64,000 nt of DNA from Octadecabacter sp. B2R22 (GTDB lineage Bacteria; Pseudomonadota; Alphaproteobacteria; Rhodobacterales; Rhodobacteraceae): NCBI RefSeq assembly GCF_018861045.1, contig NZ_JAHKQJ010000005.1, positions 186,001 to 250,000 on the forward strand. Direction: 5' to 3'. The notes below the pieces were generated by a model. The model searched no databases. It was not told where the DNA came from and saw only the letters and a program-made list of their open reading frames with translations. This document shows positions 37,945-48,663 of the stretch, piece by piece (within the stretch, counting starts at the first letter, position 1; each line of letters opens with the position of its first letter). A program made the translations under genes and the position numbers.

Positions 37945-38610
37945 ATGATGACGACGTCACGAAAATTAAAAACCATCGCCTTGGCGGCAGCAATCGGTGC
38001 TGCAACACTGATGCAAGCCGGCAGAGTCGAAGCACGCGACATGCAAACGATCACTGTCGCAGGCGGCTGTTTCTGGTGCGTCGAAAGCGACTTTGAAAAA
38101 GTTCGTGGCGTGGCAGAGGTGACATCAGGCTACACCGGCGGTTCGACAGCGAACCCAACATATCGACAGGTAACTGGTGGCGGAACCGGTCATTATGAGG
38201 CGGTCGAAATTCGCTATGACGCTGATCAGGTCAGCGCACGACAGATTTTCGATCTGTTCTTTCGGTCTGTGGATCCAACCGACGCGGGTGGGCAGTTTTG
38301 CGATCGCGGCGATAGCTATCGGACTGCTATTTTCGTCTCTAACACTGCAGAACAGCAGGTTGCAGAAGCCGCACTCGCGTCTGCTCAGTCAGCTCTTGGT
38401 CAGCGAATTGTGACCCCGATCCTGCCACTCTCAGCGTTCTATGATGCGGAAGAGTACCATCAGGATTACTACAAGGGCCAAGATCGAGTTATCACGCGCG
38501 GTGGCATAAAGACTGAGGCCGAAGCCTATGCATTCTACCGTGAAGCATGCGGCCGTGATGCGCGTGTTGAACAGCTTTGGGGCAGCAACGCGCCGTTTAT
38601 CAACCACTAA
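37945..38610 (+). CDS. msrA: Methionine sulfoxide reductase A, exported
   Basis: 221 aa. Active-site GGCFWC with catalytic Cys42. An N-terminal hydrophobic stretch (about 8-25) ends in VEARD, a likely signal peptide, so it probably repairs oxidised methionines in the periplasm. Two ATGs (37945, 37948) compete for the AAGGAG site. No msrB is visible here. The stop overlaps the convergent kinase gene by 11 bp. Confidence 0.93.
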   Translation: MMTTSRKLKTIALAAAIGAATLMQAGRVEARDMQTITVAGGCFWCVESDFEKVRGVAEVTSGYTGGSTANPTYRQVTGGGTGHYEAVEIRYDADQVSARQIFDLFFRSVDPTDAGGQFCDRGDSYRTAIFVSNTAEQQVAEAALASAQSALGQRIVTPILPLSAFYDAEEYHQDYYKGQDRVITRGGIKTEAEAYAFYREACGRDARVEQLWGSNAPFINH

Positions 38611-39466
38611 ACGCTTGGACATCCGCCAAGTCAGGGATCACGTCGGCAGTACCACGCCGCGTAACCATAATTGCTGCAGCCTTTGATGCGACCTGCATTG
38701 CTTGAAGGATGGGCTGACCGCGGTCCAGCCCCGCTAGAACATATCCAGTAAAGGTATCGCCTGCCCCAGTCGTATCGATAGGCGTTACTTCATAAGACGG
38801 GACATGAACGGAGTTGTCTTCGCCAAACCATGTCGCGCCCTGTGCGCCCAAAGTTACAATGATGTCTTTGACTGGAAGATCTTCTGGTCCCTGCCCTGTC
38901 GCATCCCGCAGCTGGCTGGCTTCGACTTCATTCAGAATGAGGAAATCAAGGTGTGGCAACAGCGATTTTGTAATGTCGGCATCAAAAGGCGCGGCAGCAT
39001 AGGCCGTTTTCAGACCCATCTTTTTCGCTAACTTTGCGGCCTCCAATTGCATATTCACTTCGTTCTGCGTGACAAGCCAATCTCCGGTTTTGGCCCGTGT
39101 TAGAGCCTGTTTGAGCGATTTTTCGGGAATTTCGCGGTTCGCGCCCGGGTAGACAACAATCCCATTTTCGCCATCTGGTGCGACGAAGATCATCGCGTGA
39201 GCCGTCTCGGTTTCAATGGCTTCAATGGCGCGTGTATCAACCCCGTATTCCATCAACCGATCAACCGCCCAGCGCCCGTCGGGCCCAACGGCACCGATAT
39301 GCGCAACATGTGCACCCGCTCGTGACGCCGCGACGGACATGTTAGCCCCCTTACCGCCCAAGAATACCTGTCGAGACGTGGCATCCAACGTTTCACCTGG
39401 CGCCGGTATATGTGGCACGCCATAGACGTTGTCCGCATTGATCCCGCCAAGGTTCCAAATGGTCAT
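38600..39466 (-). CDS. Ribokinase-family (PfkB) sugar kinase
   Basis: 288 aa. N-terminal GGKGANMSVAASRAGAHVA binds the sugar; ATP site and catalytic Asp are in DTTGAGDTFTGY. Most like ribokinase, hence ribose to ribose-5-phosphate, but PfkB substrates are hard to read from sequence. Starts 2 bp after the maeB stop, so the two share a transcript. Confidence 0.85.
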   Translation of the reverse strand: MTIWNLGGINADNVYGVPHIPAPGETLDATSRQVFLGGKGANMSVAASRAGAHVAHIGAVGPDGRWAVDRLMEYGVDTRAIEAIETETAHAMIFVAPDGENGIVVYPGANREIPEKSLKQALTRAKTGDWLVTQNEVNMQLEAAKLAKKMGLKTAYAAAPFDADITKSLLPHLDFLILNEVEASQLRDATGQGPEDLPVKDIIVTLGAQGATWFGEDNSVHVPSYEVTPIDTTGAGDTFTGYVLAGLDRGQPILQAMQVASKAAAIMVTRRGTADVIPDLADVQAFSG

Positions 39467-39468
39467 TG

Positions 39469-41724
39469 TTACGTCGCCGTGCTCGAGGCAAGGACAGCCA
39501 TATTCAGAATGTCGTTCACCGTGCTACCAGTCGAACAGATCTGGATTGGCTTATCGATACCCGCCAAAATCGGGCCAATCACCGTCGCGCCAGCCATTTC
39601 TTGCATCAGTTTGACCGATATCGAAGCAGAGTGACGTGCTGGCACAACCAGAATGTTAGCAGGGCCAGTTAAGCGGCAAAACGGGTAGTGTTCCTGTGCC
39701 TTGGCATTCAACGCAACATCGACGGTCATCTCACCATCGTACTCAAAATCAACGCCGCGAGCGTCAAGCACGTCCGTCGCTAGGTGCATCTTCTCGGCTC
39801 TTTCAGAAACCGGATACCCGAACGTCGAGAAGGATGCGAATGCAACACGAGGTTCAAGTCCAAGACGTCGAGCAATATGCGCACTCTGCTCAGCAATGTC
39901 CGCAAGCCCATTTTCATCGGGCCATTCATGAACAAGCGTATCAGAGATAAGAACAATTCGGCCCTTGTTCAGAACTGCCGTCACACCGACTGCACCATCT
40001 TGGGGGCCTGCATCAAAGACGTGGTTAATCAACTCAAGAACATGGGCCGATTTGCGCGTTGCGCCAGTAACCATCCCGTCCGCATGCCCGTGGGCCAACA
40101 TCAAAGACGCAAAGACGTGACGGTCACGGGATGCCAGACGATGAATATCGTGGCGATCATGCCCCTTCCGTTGCAAACGATCATAGAGGTACGACTTATA
40201 GCTATCGAGATGTTCTGTGTTTGCTGCGTTCACAACACGTAATTCGCGAACCGCATCACCCAACCCAGCCGCATTGAGCTTTTCTTTCACGTCGTCTTCT
40301 CGTCCAACCACCAGTGCGCGCCCAAAACCCGCACGTTGATACTGAACGGCCGCTCGAAGAACGCGTGGATCGTCTCCTTCTGCAAAGACAATCGTATGTT
40401 GGTTCGCGCGAGCACGAGTGTTGATCCCACGCAGAATGCTTGCCGTTGGGTCCATGCGGGTCTTGAGAGATTCCTCATATCCGTCAATGTCGACGATAGG
40501 GCGTCGTGCAACACCTGTATCCATTCCAGCACGTGCAACGGCTGGCGGGACAACGTGGATTAGACGAGGATCAAAAGGCGTCGGGATGATATAATCTCGT
40601 CCAAAGGTCAGTTTCTTACCATACGCCATCGCCACTTCGTCTGGTACGTCTTCACGGGCAAGCTGGGCAAGCGCATGAGCGCACGCAATCTTCATTTCAT
40701 CATTGATCGCGCGTGCGTGGATATCGAGAGCACCGCGGAACAAATACGGAAAGCCCAGCACGTTATTCACTTGGTTGGGGTAATCGCTGCGACCTGTCGC
40801 GACGATTGCATCGACACGAACGGCGTGGGCCTCTTCCGGCGTAATTTCAGGATCAGGGTTCGCCATTGCGAAAATGACTGGATTGTCAGCCATATCGGCA
40901 ACCATTTCAGGCGTAACAGCACCTTTGGCAGAAACGCCCAGAAATACATCGGCACCCTTCATCGCATCTTCAAGGCTGCGCAATTCTGTGTTGATGGCAT
41001 GTGCAGACTTCCATTGGTTCATGCCCTCAGTACGACCCTGATAGATCACCCCCTTGGTGTCACAAACGATACAATGCTCGTGTTTTGCGCCCATGGATTT
41101 CAACAGCTCGATGCATGCAATACCCGCAGCCCCTGCCCCGTTGAGCACGATTTTAACGTCCTCAATTTTCTTGCCAGAGATATGCAAGGCGTTGATCAAG
41201 CCGGCGGCGCAAATCACAGCCGTTCCGTGTTGGTCATCATGAAAGACCGGAATATCCATTTCTTCCTTGAGCCGTTGTTCGATGATGAAACATTCAGGCG
41301 CTTTGATGTCCTCGAGGTTGATGCCACCAAACGTAGGACCCATGAGGCGGACAGCATTACAGAATGCATCTGGGTCTTCAGTATCGAGTTCAATGTCAAT
41401 CGAGTTCACGTCAGCGAACCGTTTGAACAGAACTGCCTTACCTTCCATCACTGGTTTTGAGCCCAGCGCGCCTAGGTTTCCGAGTCCTAAAACAGCCGTG
41501 CCGTTCGAAATCACCGCAACTAGGTTGCCCTTGTTCGTATAGTCATAGGCAAGCTCTGGGTTCTCGGCGATGTCTTCACATGGAACAGCCACACCCGGAG
41601 AATACGCGAGCGAAAGGTCACGTTGAGTGGTCATTGGAACAGTCGCGTTGATTTCCCATTTGCCCGGTGTGGGTTCCAAATGGAACGCGAGAGCGTCCTC
41701 TCGTGTGATCCGATTGCTGGCCAT
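39469..41724 (-). CDS. maeB: NADP-dependent malic enzyme with phosphotransacetylase-like domain
   Basis: Converts malate to pyruvate and CO2 with NADP+. 751 aa, the two-domain form: malic-enzyme domain (about 1-420, DHQHGTAVICAAG, GAGAAGIACIELL) and a C-terminal Pta-like domain (about 430-751), usually regulatory, binding acetyl-CoA. ATG at 41724 has GGGAGAG; a frame to 41904 runs into the mutS start region and is rejected. Confidence 0.95.
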   Translation of the reverse strand: MASNRITREDALAFHLEPTPGKWEINATVPMTTQRDLSLAYSPGVAVPCEDIAENPELAYDYTNKGNLVAVISNGTAVLGLGNLGALGSKPVMEGKAVLFKRFADVNSIDIELDTEDPDAFCNAVRLMGPTFGGINLEDIKAPECFIIEQRLKEEMDIPVFHDDQHGTAVICAAGLINALHISGKKIEDVKIVLNGAGAAGIACIELLKSMGAKHEHCIVCDTKGVIYQGRTEGMNQWKSAHAINTELRSLEDAMKGADVFLGVSAKGAVTPEMVADMADNPVIFAMANPDPEITPEEAHAVRVDAIVATGRSDYPNQVNNVLGFPYLFRGALDIHARAINDEMKIACAHALAQLAREDVPDEVAMAYGKKLTFGRDYIIPTPFDPRLIHVVPPAVARAGMDTGVARRPIVDIDGYEESLKTRMDPTASILRGINTRARANQHTIVFAEGDDPRVLRAAVQYQRAGFGRALVVGREDDVKEKLNAAGLGDAVRELRVVNAANTEHLDSYKSYLYDRLQRKGHDRHDIHRLASRDRHVFASLMLAHGHADGMVTGATRKSAHVLELINHVFDAGPQDGAVGVTAVLNKGRIVLISDTLVHEWPDENGLADIAEQSAHIARRLGLEPRVAFASFSTFGYPVSERAEKMHLATDVLDARGVDFEYDGEMTVDVALNAKAQEHYPFCRLTGPANILVVPARHSASISVKLMQEMAGATVIGPILAGIDKPIQICSTGSTVNDILNMAVLASSTAT

Positions 41725-41847
41725 GTTTCTCTCCCTTAAGTCTGAGCCTTGATAGGGGGCGCGAATGTTCCCCGCAATGGGCGGATTTTGGACTTTCGTC
41801 GCTAACATATGGCCATTAGGTTGCTTCAGCGGCCTTTGGGGGAACAC

Positions 41848-44472
41848 ATGAGCAGCACTGTTACGCCGATGATGGCGCAATATCTTGAGATCAAAGCCGA
41901 CCATCCGGACGCGCTACTGTTTTATCGTATGGGCGATTTCTATGAATTGTTCTTCGATGACGCTGTCGCAGCGGCTGGGGCGCTCGATATCGCTCTCACG
42001 AAACGTGGAAAACACTTAGGCGAAGACATCGCGATGTGTGGCGTACCGCATCATGCCGCCGAAGGGTATTTTCTAACTCTGATCCGCAAGGGACATCGCG
42101 TTGCAGTTTGTGAACAACTCGAAAGCCCTGCCGAAGCAAAGAAACGCGGTTACAAATCCGTCGTTAAGCGCGGTGTAACGCGGGTCGTCACACCCGGAAC
42201 TTTGACTGAGGATGCATTACTTGATGCGCGTCGCCACAACTTTTTAGCAGCCTATGCTGATGTGCGCGGGGAAGGGGCCTTGGCTTGGGTCGATATCTCG
42301 ACAGGTGCGTTTTCAGTGCTGAGCTGCAAAGCATCCGAGCTTGGGCCGGAACTGGCGCGTTTGGGGCCCAAGGAAGTACTTCTCAGCGAAGCTGGTGAGG
42401 ACGATTTCCATACGATCGTTGAAGATTCTGGCGCTGCTGTCACCACCCTCGGCAATGCCGCGTTTGATAGCACGAATGGTGAAAAGCGCCTTATTAGTGT
42501 CTATTCTGTTGGATCATTAGAAGGTTTTGGGGCTTTCGACCGCGCGGAAGTCGCAGCGATGGCGGCGATTGTAGAGTATCTTGAGATTACCCAAAAAGGG
42601 AAACTGCCGCTGCTGCGCCCACCAGTCCGTGAAAAGCGCGAAGCCGCAATGCGTATAGATGCAGCGACGCGTAAATCTCTGGAGTTGGTCCGTGGGATGA
42701 ACGGAGGACGGGCAGGGTCGCTGCTGTCCGTAATCGACCGTACATCAACGTCAGCAGGTGCGCGGTTGCTGGAACGGCGCCTTTCTTCGCCCTCTCGCGA
42801 TTTAGGTCAAATATCCGCCCGCCATGATGCAATATCGTGGTGTTTGGAACGGGCCGACGTCGGTGCTTTGCTAGAAGTTCGGTTGCGCGAAGTTCCCGAC
42901 CTGGATCGCGCATTGTCGCGCCTTTCCCTAGAGCGCGGTGGACCAAGAGATATGGCAGCCGTCCGTAATGCTATTAGCCAGGCGGCGCTTATATCTGACG
43001 CGCTACCCGCTGCGATGCCAGACGTATTGGCTCAAGCGGCGATGAACCTAACGGGGCAGGAGCCTTTGCTGGATTTGCTAGACTCCGCACTCGTTGCCGA
43101 ACCCCCACTTCTCGCGCGCGACGGTGGGTTCATTGCGACAGGGTACGACGCAGAACTGGATGAATACCGTTCGTTGAGGGATGAAGGCCGGTCAGTCATC
43201 GCCGGTTTGCAAGGACGCTATGCCGATGAAACTGGCGTCGCTGCACTGAAAATCAAACACAACAATGTTCTGGGCTACTTTGTCGAAGTGACGGCCACCC
43301 ATGTGGAAAAGATGCTCTCTGCGCCACTGTCGGAAACCTATATTCATCGGCAAACCACCGCAAACCAAGTTAGATTCACGACGATTGAGTTGTCGGAACT
43401 GGAAACCCGGATTCTGAACGCTGGAGGTCGCTGTTTAGAAATCGAAAAGCGGCTCTATTCGACCTTAAGTACCGAAATTCTTGGGCAATCTGCGCCGTTG
43501 TTTACTTTGGCCCGTGGTTTGGCGGAATTTGATCTTAGCGCAGCAATGGCACGTCTCGCGCGCGAAGAAAATTGGGTTCGACCGGTCCTTACAAACGAGC
43601 GGGAGTTCATCATTTCGGAGGGCCGTCATCCAGTTGTTGAAACGGCACTTGCGCCCAGCGGTACTCCGTTCGTGGCGAATGATTGCAACCTAAGCGATGA
43701 ATCTATCTGGCTGCTCACCGGTCCGAACATGGCAGGTAAGTCTACTTACCTGCGACAGAATGCAGTGATCGCTATTCTTGCACAAACGGGAGCATTCGTC
43801 CCGGCAAAGGACGCCACAATCGGAATAGTTAGTCAGATTTTCAGCCGTGTCGGCGCGTCCGACGACCTGAGCAAAGGGCAATCGACATTTATGGTAGAGA
43901 TGGTGGAAACAGCTGCCATTCTCAATCAAGCCGATGACCGCGCCTTGGTGATATTAGACGAAATCGGCCGTGGCACGGCAACTTATGATGGCTTGTCGAT
44001 CGCCTGGGCGACACTGGAACACCTACATGAGGTAAACCGCTGTCGCGCATTGTTCGCGACGCACTATCACGAAATGACAGGTCTATCGGACAAGTTGGAC
44101 AACGTAGCCAATGCGACGGTGACGGTCAAAGAATGGGAAGGTGATGTAATCTTCCTGCATGAAGTCAAACGCGGCACCGCGGACAGATCTTACGGCGTAC
44201 AAGTCGCGCGTTTGGCTGGCTTACCTACAACTGTTGTCGACCGCGCCAAAGTCGTGCTCGAGGCATTGGAAAAAGGCGAACGCGAAGGACGGCAAAAAGC
44301 GGTTATCGATGACCTACCGCTATTCAGTGCAACTCCGGCGCCAGCGCCACAAAAAACCGCGCCATCCAAAGTGGAGGCGCGGCTTAAAGATGTAATGCCC
44401 GACGATCTGTCGCCCAAGGATGCCTTGGATTTGATCTACGAGCTTCGCGGCTTGGTTAAGACTTCGGAGTAG
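41848..44472 (+). CDS. mutS: DNA mismatch repair protein MutS
   Basis: Recognises mismatches and recruits MutL. 874 aa. Mismatch-wedge motif FYRMGDFYELF near residue 30, Walker A GPNMAGKST and ATPase motifs LDEIGRGTATYDG, ATHYHEM. ATG at 41848 has GGGGGA 6 bases upstream; the ATG 39 bases earlier has no ribosome site. Its end overlaps grpE by 17 bp. Confidence 0.98.
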   Translation: MSSTVTPMMAQYLEIKADHPDALLFYRMGDFYELFFDDAVAAAGALDIALTKRGKHLGEDIAMCGVPHHAAEGYFLTLIRKGHRVAVCEQLESPAEAKKRGYKSVVKRGVTRVVTPGTLTEDALLDARRHNFLAAYADVRGEGALAWVDISTGAFSVLSCKASELGPELARLGPKEVLLSEAGEDDFHTIVEDSGAAVTTLGNAAFDSTNGEKRLISVYSVGSLEGFGAFDRAEVAAMAAIVEYLEITQKGKLPLLRPPVREKREAAMRIDAATRKSLELVRGMNGGRAGSLLSVIDRTSTSAGARLLERRLSSPSRDLGQISARHDAISWCLERADVGALLEVRLREVPDLDRALSRLSLERGGPRDMAAVRNAISQAALISDALPAAMPDVLAQAAMNLTGQEPLLDLLDSALVAEPPLLARDGGFIATGYDAELDEYRSLRDEGRSVIAGLQGRYADETGVAALKIKHNNVLGYFVEVTATHVEKMLSAPLSETYIHRQTTANQVRFTTIELSELETRILNAGGRCLEIEKRLYSTLSTEILGQSAPLFTLARGLAEFDLSAAMARLAREENWVRPVLTNEREFIISEGRHPVVETALAPSGTPFVANDCNLSDESIWLLTGPNMAGKSTYLRQNAVIAILAQTGAFVPAKDATIGIVSQIFSRVGASDDLSKGQSTFMVEMVETAAILNQADDRALVILDEIGRGTATYDGLSIAWATLEHLHEVNRCRALFATHYHEMTGLSDKLDNVANATVTVKEWEGDVIFLHEVKRGTADRSYGVQVARLAGLPTTVVDRAKVVLEALEKGEREGRQKAVIDDLPLFSATPAPAPQKTAPSKVEARLKDVMPDDLSPKDALDLIYELRGLVKTSE

Positions 44473-45028
44473 AAGACACGCCAACTTGTGCAGGGCGCAA
44501 CAAACGGTCGTGCAGCATGAAACCAGTGTTTGCCACTTGAATGATGTCGCCAGCCTTAGTGCCGGGTAGGGGGGCTTCGAACATTGCTTCGTGAAACTGC
44601 GGGTCAAACTTGTCGCCAACTTCTGGGACAATCGGGTCAATGCCGTGCTTCTTAAAGACGCCAATCAGTTCGCGCATGGTCAGCTCAACGCCTTCTAGCA
44701 AGGCTTTGTCGCCTTCTTTTCCGTCTTCTTTCGCCATCTGAAGCGCGCGCGTCAGGTTGTCATAGACGGGCAGCAGGTCGCGAGCGAGGCGGGAACCGCC
44801 GTAGTTTTCGGCTTCGCGACGATCGCGATCGGCACGCTTGCGCGAGTTTTCTACGTCGGCAAGTGCCCGCATATACCCATCTTTGAGCTCTGCGATTTCA
44901 GTTTTCAACGCAACGATATCGTCGCTCTCTGCAACCATTTCATCCAAAGTCATTTCGTCTTCCGGACCGAGATCCGTTTCCGCCATGATGTCATCAAGAA
45001 ATTGGTCGTTGTTGTCTTTGTCAGCCAT
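44456..45028 (-). CDS. grpE: GrpE nucleotide-exchange factor for DnaK
   Basis: 190 aa. Long N-terminal helix (about 20-100) followed by the beta-sandwich with FDPQFHEAMFEA and GFMLHDRLLRPAQV. Opens DnaK to release ADP. 13 bp after hrcA, and co-transcribed with it; the 3' end overlaps convergent mutS. Confidence 0.96.
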   Translation of the reverse strand: MADKDNNDQFLDDIMAETDLGPEDEMTLDEMVAESDDIVALKTEIAELKDGYMRALADVENSRKRADRDRREAENYGGSRLARDLLPVYDNLTRALQMAKEDGKEGDKALLEGVELTMRELIGVFKKHGIDPIVPEVGDKFDPQFHEAMFEAPLPGTKAGDIIQVANTGFMLHDRLLRPAQVGVSSTPKS

Positions 45029-45041
45029 AATCCAGCATTCC

Positions 45042-46103
45042 CTATCCGCGGTCCTGTATCAGTTTCCCGACCAGCTGCGCGGTATAATCCACGATGGGCA
45101 CAATGCGCCCGTAGTTGAGGCGAGTGGGTCCAATGACACCAACCGCGCCGACGATCTTTCGATCAGCGTTCATATAGGGAGAAACCACCAAAGATGAACC
45201 CGAAAGTGAGAAAAGTTTGTTCTCTGAGCCAATGAAAATGCGAACACCTTCACCTTGGTCCGTCAATTCAAGGAAATCAGCGATATCACGTTTGCGTTCG
45301 AGGTCGTCAAACAGTGTACGAATGCGATCGAGATCGGCCTCATCCTCGTCTGTGATTAGGTTTCCACGCCCGCGCACGATCAAGCGTTCGGTTGATTCGC
45401 CCTTATTCTCCCACATAGCAGCACCCGTATCGATAAGCTCCCGAGCAAGGATATCGATTTCTTGGCGTCTACTTTGTACTTCGCGCGCTATCGCGCTACC
45501 GAGTTCAGACAACGTCCGGCCCTCAGCTACAAAGTTAATAAAATTCGCCGCTTCTCGCATCGAAGATGGCGTCTGACCGGGTGGTGGGGTGAAAACACGG
45601 TTTTCAACATGTCCGTCAGCGAACACCAAAACAACAAGCGCTCGGTCCGCGGCAAGACTCACGAACTCGACATGTTTAATGGGCGCTTCATGTTTTGGCG
45701 TGAGAACCAGACTTGCGCCATGGGTCACGCCCGAAAGCGCTGAACCTACACGATCAAGCAACGTGCCAACGTCATCATCATTGCTACCAAGTGTTTGATC
45801 TATCTTGGCACGATCTTCGCCATCCATGTCACCGACCTCAAGCAGACCGTCAACAAACATACGTAGACCTTGCTGGGTAGGGATCCGACCAGCACTGATG
45901 TGAGGGCTATCAAGGAGGCCAAGGTGTTCAAGGTCTTGCATAACATTGCGAATGGTCGCGGCACTGACTTGTTCAGAGAGGCTTCGCGTGAGCGTCCGTG
46001 AACCTACAGGCAGCCCGGATTCCAGATAGCCTTCCACCACACGACGAAAAACTTCGCGTGAGCGGGTATTCATGTCATCAAGATTGGGCAATTGATCAGA
46101 CAT
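45042..46103 (-). CDS. hrcA: Heat-inducible transcription repressor HrcA
   Basis: 353 aa. N-terminal winged helix ([26 protein letters not shown]) and a GAF-like dimer domain. Represses chaperone operons by binding CIRCE sites; I found no CIRCE repeat (TTAGCACTC-N9-GAGTGCTAA) near it, so grpE/hrcA control must be otherwise. ATG at 46103; divergent from rph across 115 bp. Confidence 0.95.
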   Translation of the reverse strand: MSDQLPNLDDMNTRSREVFRRVVEGYLESGLPVGSRTLTRSLSEQVSAATIRNVMQDLEHLGLLDSPHISAGRIPTQQGLRMFVDGLLEVGDMDGEDRAKIDQTLGSNDDDVGTLLDRVGSALSGVTHGASLVLTPKHEAPIKHVEFVSLAADRALVVLVFADGHVENRVFTPPPGQTPSSMREAANFINFVAEGRTLSELGSAIAREVQSRRQEIDILARELIDTGAAMWENKGESTERLIVRGRGNLITDEDEADLDRIRTLFDDLERKRDIADFLELTDQGEGVRIFIGSENKLFSLSGSSLVVSPYMNADRKIVGAVGVIGPTRLNYGRIVPIVDYTAQLVGKLIQDRG

Positions 46104-46218
46104 CGTGGCAATCCTTTGGGCGAGGGTAGTTAGACCCCCGTGCGCGGCAAAGGTCAATCGGGGTTGGAATTACGAGCGTCGCGGCGTATCCGATGAGAAA
46201 CCTAAGAAAGGACATGCA

Positions 46219-46926
46219 ATGCGCCCCTCCGGAAGAAAAATCGACGAAATGCGGAAAGTTTCGATCGAAACGAATGTCACACGCCACGCCGAAGGGTCCT
46301 GCCTCATCAAATGCGGCGACACTCATGTGCTTTGTACTGCTTCAATTGATGAGCGCGTTCCATCATTTCTCAAGAACTCTGGCCTTGGTTGGGTCACGGC
46401 TGAGTATGGGATGCTACCTCGTGCAACGAACACTCGGATGCGACGTGAAGCAAAGAACGGTCAAAGTGGTCGAACTCAGGAAATTCAGCGTTTAATTGGC
46501 CGCTCATTGCGGGCAGGTGTGGACCGTGTTGCATTGGGCGAACGGCAAATCGTTGTCGATTGCGATGTCATTCAAGCAGACGGCGGAACGCGTTGCGCAT
46601 CAATCACCGGTGGCTGGGTTGCTTTGAAACTGGCCGTGAACAAATTGATGAAGGCGGGTGATGTAACGTCGGATCCTTTGGCGGTGCCTGTAGCGGCAGT
46701 GTCCTGTGGTGTTTACGCGGGTCAGTCTGTTCTCGATCTCGACTACCCAGAAGACTCAGAAGCTGGCGTAGACGGTAATTTCGTCATGACGAGCGACAAG
46801 CTCATCGAAATTCAAATGTCAGCTGAGGGTTCGACATTCAGCCGTGATCAGATGAACGCGATGATGGAATTGGCGGATAAAGGAATTGCCGAGTTGAGTG
46901 CAGCCCAGATCGCGGCCGTTAGCTAA
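46219..46926 (+). CDS. rph: Ribonuclease PH
   Basis: Phosphorolytic 3' trimming of tRNA precursors. 235 aa. Characteristic [18 protein letters not shown] start, [26 protein letters not shown] and [18 protein letters not shown] at 46219 follows AAAGGA. Its stop TAA shares the A with the rdgB ATG (TAATG). Confidence 0.97.
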   Translation: MRPSGRKIDEMRKVSIETNVTRHAEGSCLIKCGDTHVLCTASIDERVPSFLKNSGLGWVTAEYGMLPRATNTRMRREAKNGQSGRTQEIQRLIGRSLRAGVDRVALGERQIVVDCDVIQADGGTRCASITGGWVALKLAVNKLMKAGDVTSDPLAVPVAAVSCGVYAGQSVLDLDYPEDSEAGVDGNFVMTSDKLIEIQMSAEGSTFSRDQMNAMMELADKGIAELSAAQIAAVS

Positions 46927-47534
46927 TGAGAAAATTCAACGAAACCGAGCTTCTGATCGCGACTCACAATCAGGGCAAACTGGAAGAGATTGCCGATTTG
47001 CTAAAGCCTTTTGGCGTGTCGGTTTCCTCCAACGCGGACCACGGGCTTCCAGAACCTGAAGAGACGGAAACCACTTTCACTGGAAACGCTAGGATCAAGG
47101 CCCGCGCTGCTGTTGCTGCAACCGGACTGCCAGCGCTTTCGGATGACAGCGGCATTACGGTTGATGGCTTGGATGGGGCACCGGGAGTCTACACCGCGGA
47201 TTGGGCCGAAACGCCCAGCGGACGTGATTTCGTGATGGCGATGACTCGGACTTGGAATGAACTGGAGAAGCGAGAAGCGCCATATCCTCGAGCGGCTCAG
47301 TTTCGGTGCTGTTTAGTTTTAGCTTGGCCTGACGGACACGATGAAGTCTTTGAAGGCATCATGCCTGGTCAGCTCGTGTGGCCAATGCGCGGCGATCAAG
47401 GCCACGGATATGACCCGATCTTCCAACCCGACGGATACGACATCACGTTTGGGGAGATGGATCGTTGGGAAAAGAACAAGATCAGCCACCGTGCCGACGC
47501 GTTCAAAAAATTAATCGAGGGTTGTTTTGCCTGA
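46926..47534 (+). CDS. rdgB: XTP/dITP pyrophosphatase (RdgB/HAM1)
   Basis: Removes non-canonical purine triphosphates. 202 aa. ELLIATHNQGKLEEI at the start, TFTGNARIKARAA and LSDDSGITVDGLDGAPGVYTA, all signatures. Overlaps rph by one base; hemW begins 8 bp before its end, so rph-rdgB-hemW form an operon. Confidence 0.96.
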   Translation: MRKFNETELLIATHNQGKLEEIADLLKPFGVSVSSNADHGLPEPEETETTFTGNARIKARAAVAATGLPALSDDSGITVDGLDGAPGVYTADWAETPSGRDFVMAMTRTWNELEKREAPYPRAAQFRCCLVLAWPDGHDEVFEGIMPGQLVWPMRGDQGHGYDPIFQPDGYDITFGEMDRWEKNKISHRADAFKKLIEGCFA

Positions 47535-48663
47535 AGGTGGCTTTGGCCTCTATATCCACTGGCCATTCTGCCAAGCGAAGTGCCCATATTGTGATTTTAA
47601 TTCCCATGTCGTGGCATCGATCGACCAGTCGCGGTGGGCCGCTGCATTTGAATCGGAAATTGACCGCATTGCAGCGCTGACATCGGACAGAGTGTTGAAC
47701 TCCATCTTTTTTGGCGGCGGCACTCCAAGCCTCATGGACGTTTCGACGGTTGAGAGAATTCTGAACCGCGTACGGAAACACTGGAGGCTCGCCAACGACT
47801 TGGAGGTCACCTTAGAGGCCAACCCGACATCCATCGAGGCAGAGCGGTTTTCCGGTTATCATGCGGCAGGGGTGAACCGCGTTTCTATTGGCGTACAGGC
47901 GTTGAACGATCTTGATCTTAAAGCTCTTGGGCGACTTCATTCTGCCGACGAAGCCTTGATAGCCATCGACCTCGCTCGGAACGTTTTTGATCGCGTTAGC
48001 TTTGACCTGATTTACGCACGACAGGGGCAGTCAGTTTCACAATGGGAAGACGAGCTTAGTCGGGCGCTTCGTTTAGATCCCGACCACTTATCATTGTACC
48101 AATTGACCATCGAGGACGGCACAGCATTTGGGGATCGGTTTAAGCGTGGTTTGTTGCGTAACTTGCCAGACGAAGATCTCAGCGCGGATCTTTGGGATAC
48201 CACTCAGGAGATATGTGATGCCGCAGGACTTCCGGCTTATGAGGTGTCTAACCATGCGAAAGAAGGTCAGGAAAGTCGGCATAACCTCATCTATTGGAAT
48301 TCTGGGGATTGGGCTGGCATAGGGCCGGGTGCCCATGGTCGATTGACAGTGAGTGGCAAACGTTTCGAGACTGTTTCAGCCAAAATGCCCGGAGACTGGA
48401 TTGGACGCGTCGAGACTGGGTCAGGTGGCGATTTGATTAATAGCCCGCTGTCTTCTGAGGCAATTACGGAAGAGCGTGTCTTGATGGGATTGCGTATGAG
48501 CCAGGGCATCGTGCTACCCGAACCTTGGATCAAGGAAAAAATGATTTTAATCAATAACCTACAAGAAACTGGTCATCTAGATTGCAGGTCGAACCGGCTG
48601 ACCGTAACAAAACAGGGTCGGCCAGTTCTAAATGCAATTATTGCCAAACTTCTGTCTGACTAG
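47527..48663 (+). CDS. hemW: HemW, radical SAM haem chaperone-like
   Basis: 378 aa from a TTG start, the only one that preserves the family N-terminus. The radical-SAM Cys triad C15, C19, C22 (FCQAKCPYC) is present, and the glycine motif FGGGTPS follows. Formerly annotated as coproporphyrinogen oxidase; HemW lacks that activity and instead handles haem. Its stop and the parB stop share the palindrome CTAG. Confidence 0.92.
   Translation: MPEGGFGLYIHWPFCQAKCPYCDFNSHVVASIDQSRWAAAFESEIDRIAALTSDRVLNSIFFGGGTPSLMDVSTVERILNRVRKHWRLANDLEVTLEANPTSIEAERFSGYHAAGVNRVSIGVQALNDLDLKALGRLHSADEALIAIDLARNVFDRVSFDLIYARQGQSVSQWEDELSRALRLDPDHLSLYQLTIEDGTAFGDRFKRGLLRNLPDEDLSADLWDTTQEICDAAGLPAYEVSNHAKEGQESRHNLIYWNSGDWAGIGPGAHGRLTVSGKRFETVSAKMPGDWIGRVETGSGGDLINSPLSSEAITEERVLMGLRMSQGIVLPEPWIKEKMILINNLQETGHLDCRSNRLTVTKQGRPVLNAIIAKLLSD

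Noticed and set aside
45042-46218. CIRCE element for HrcA
   Set aside because: No TTAGCACTC-N9-GAGTGCTAA repeat found upstream of hrcA/grpE or rph.
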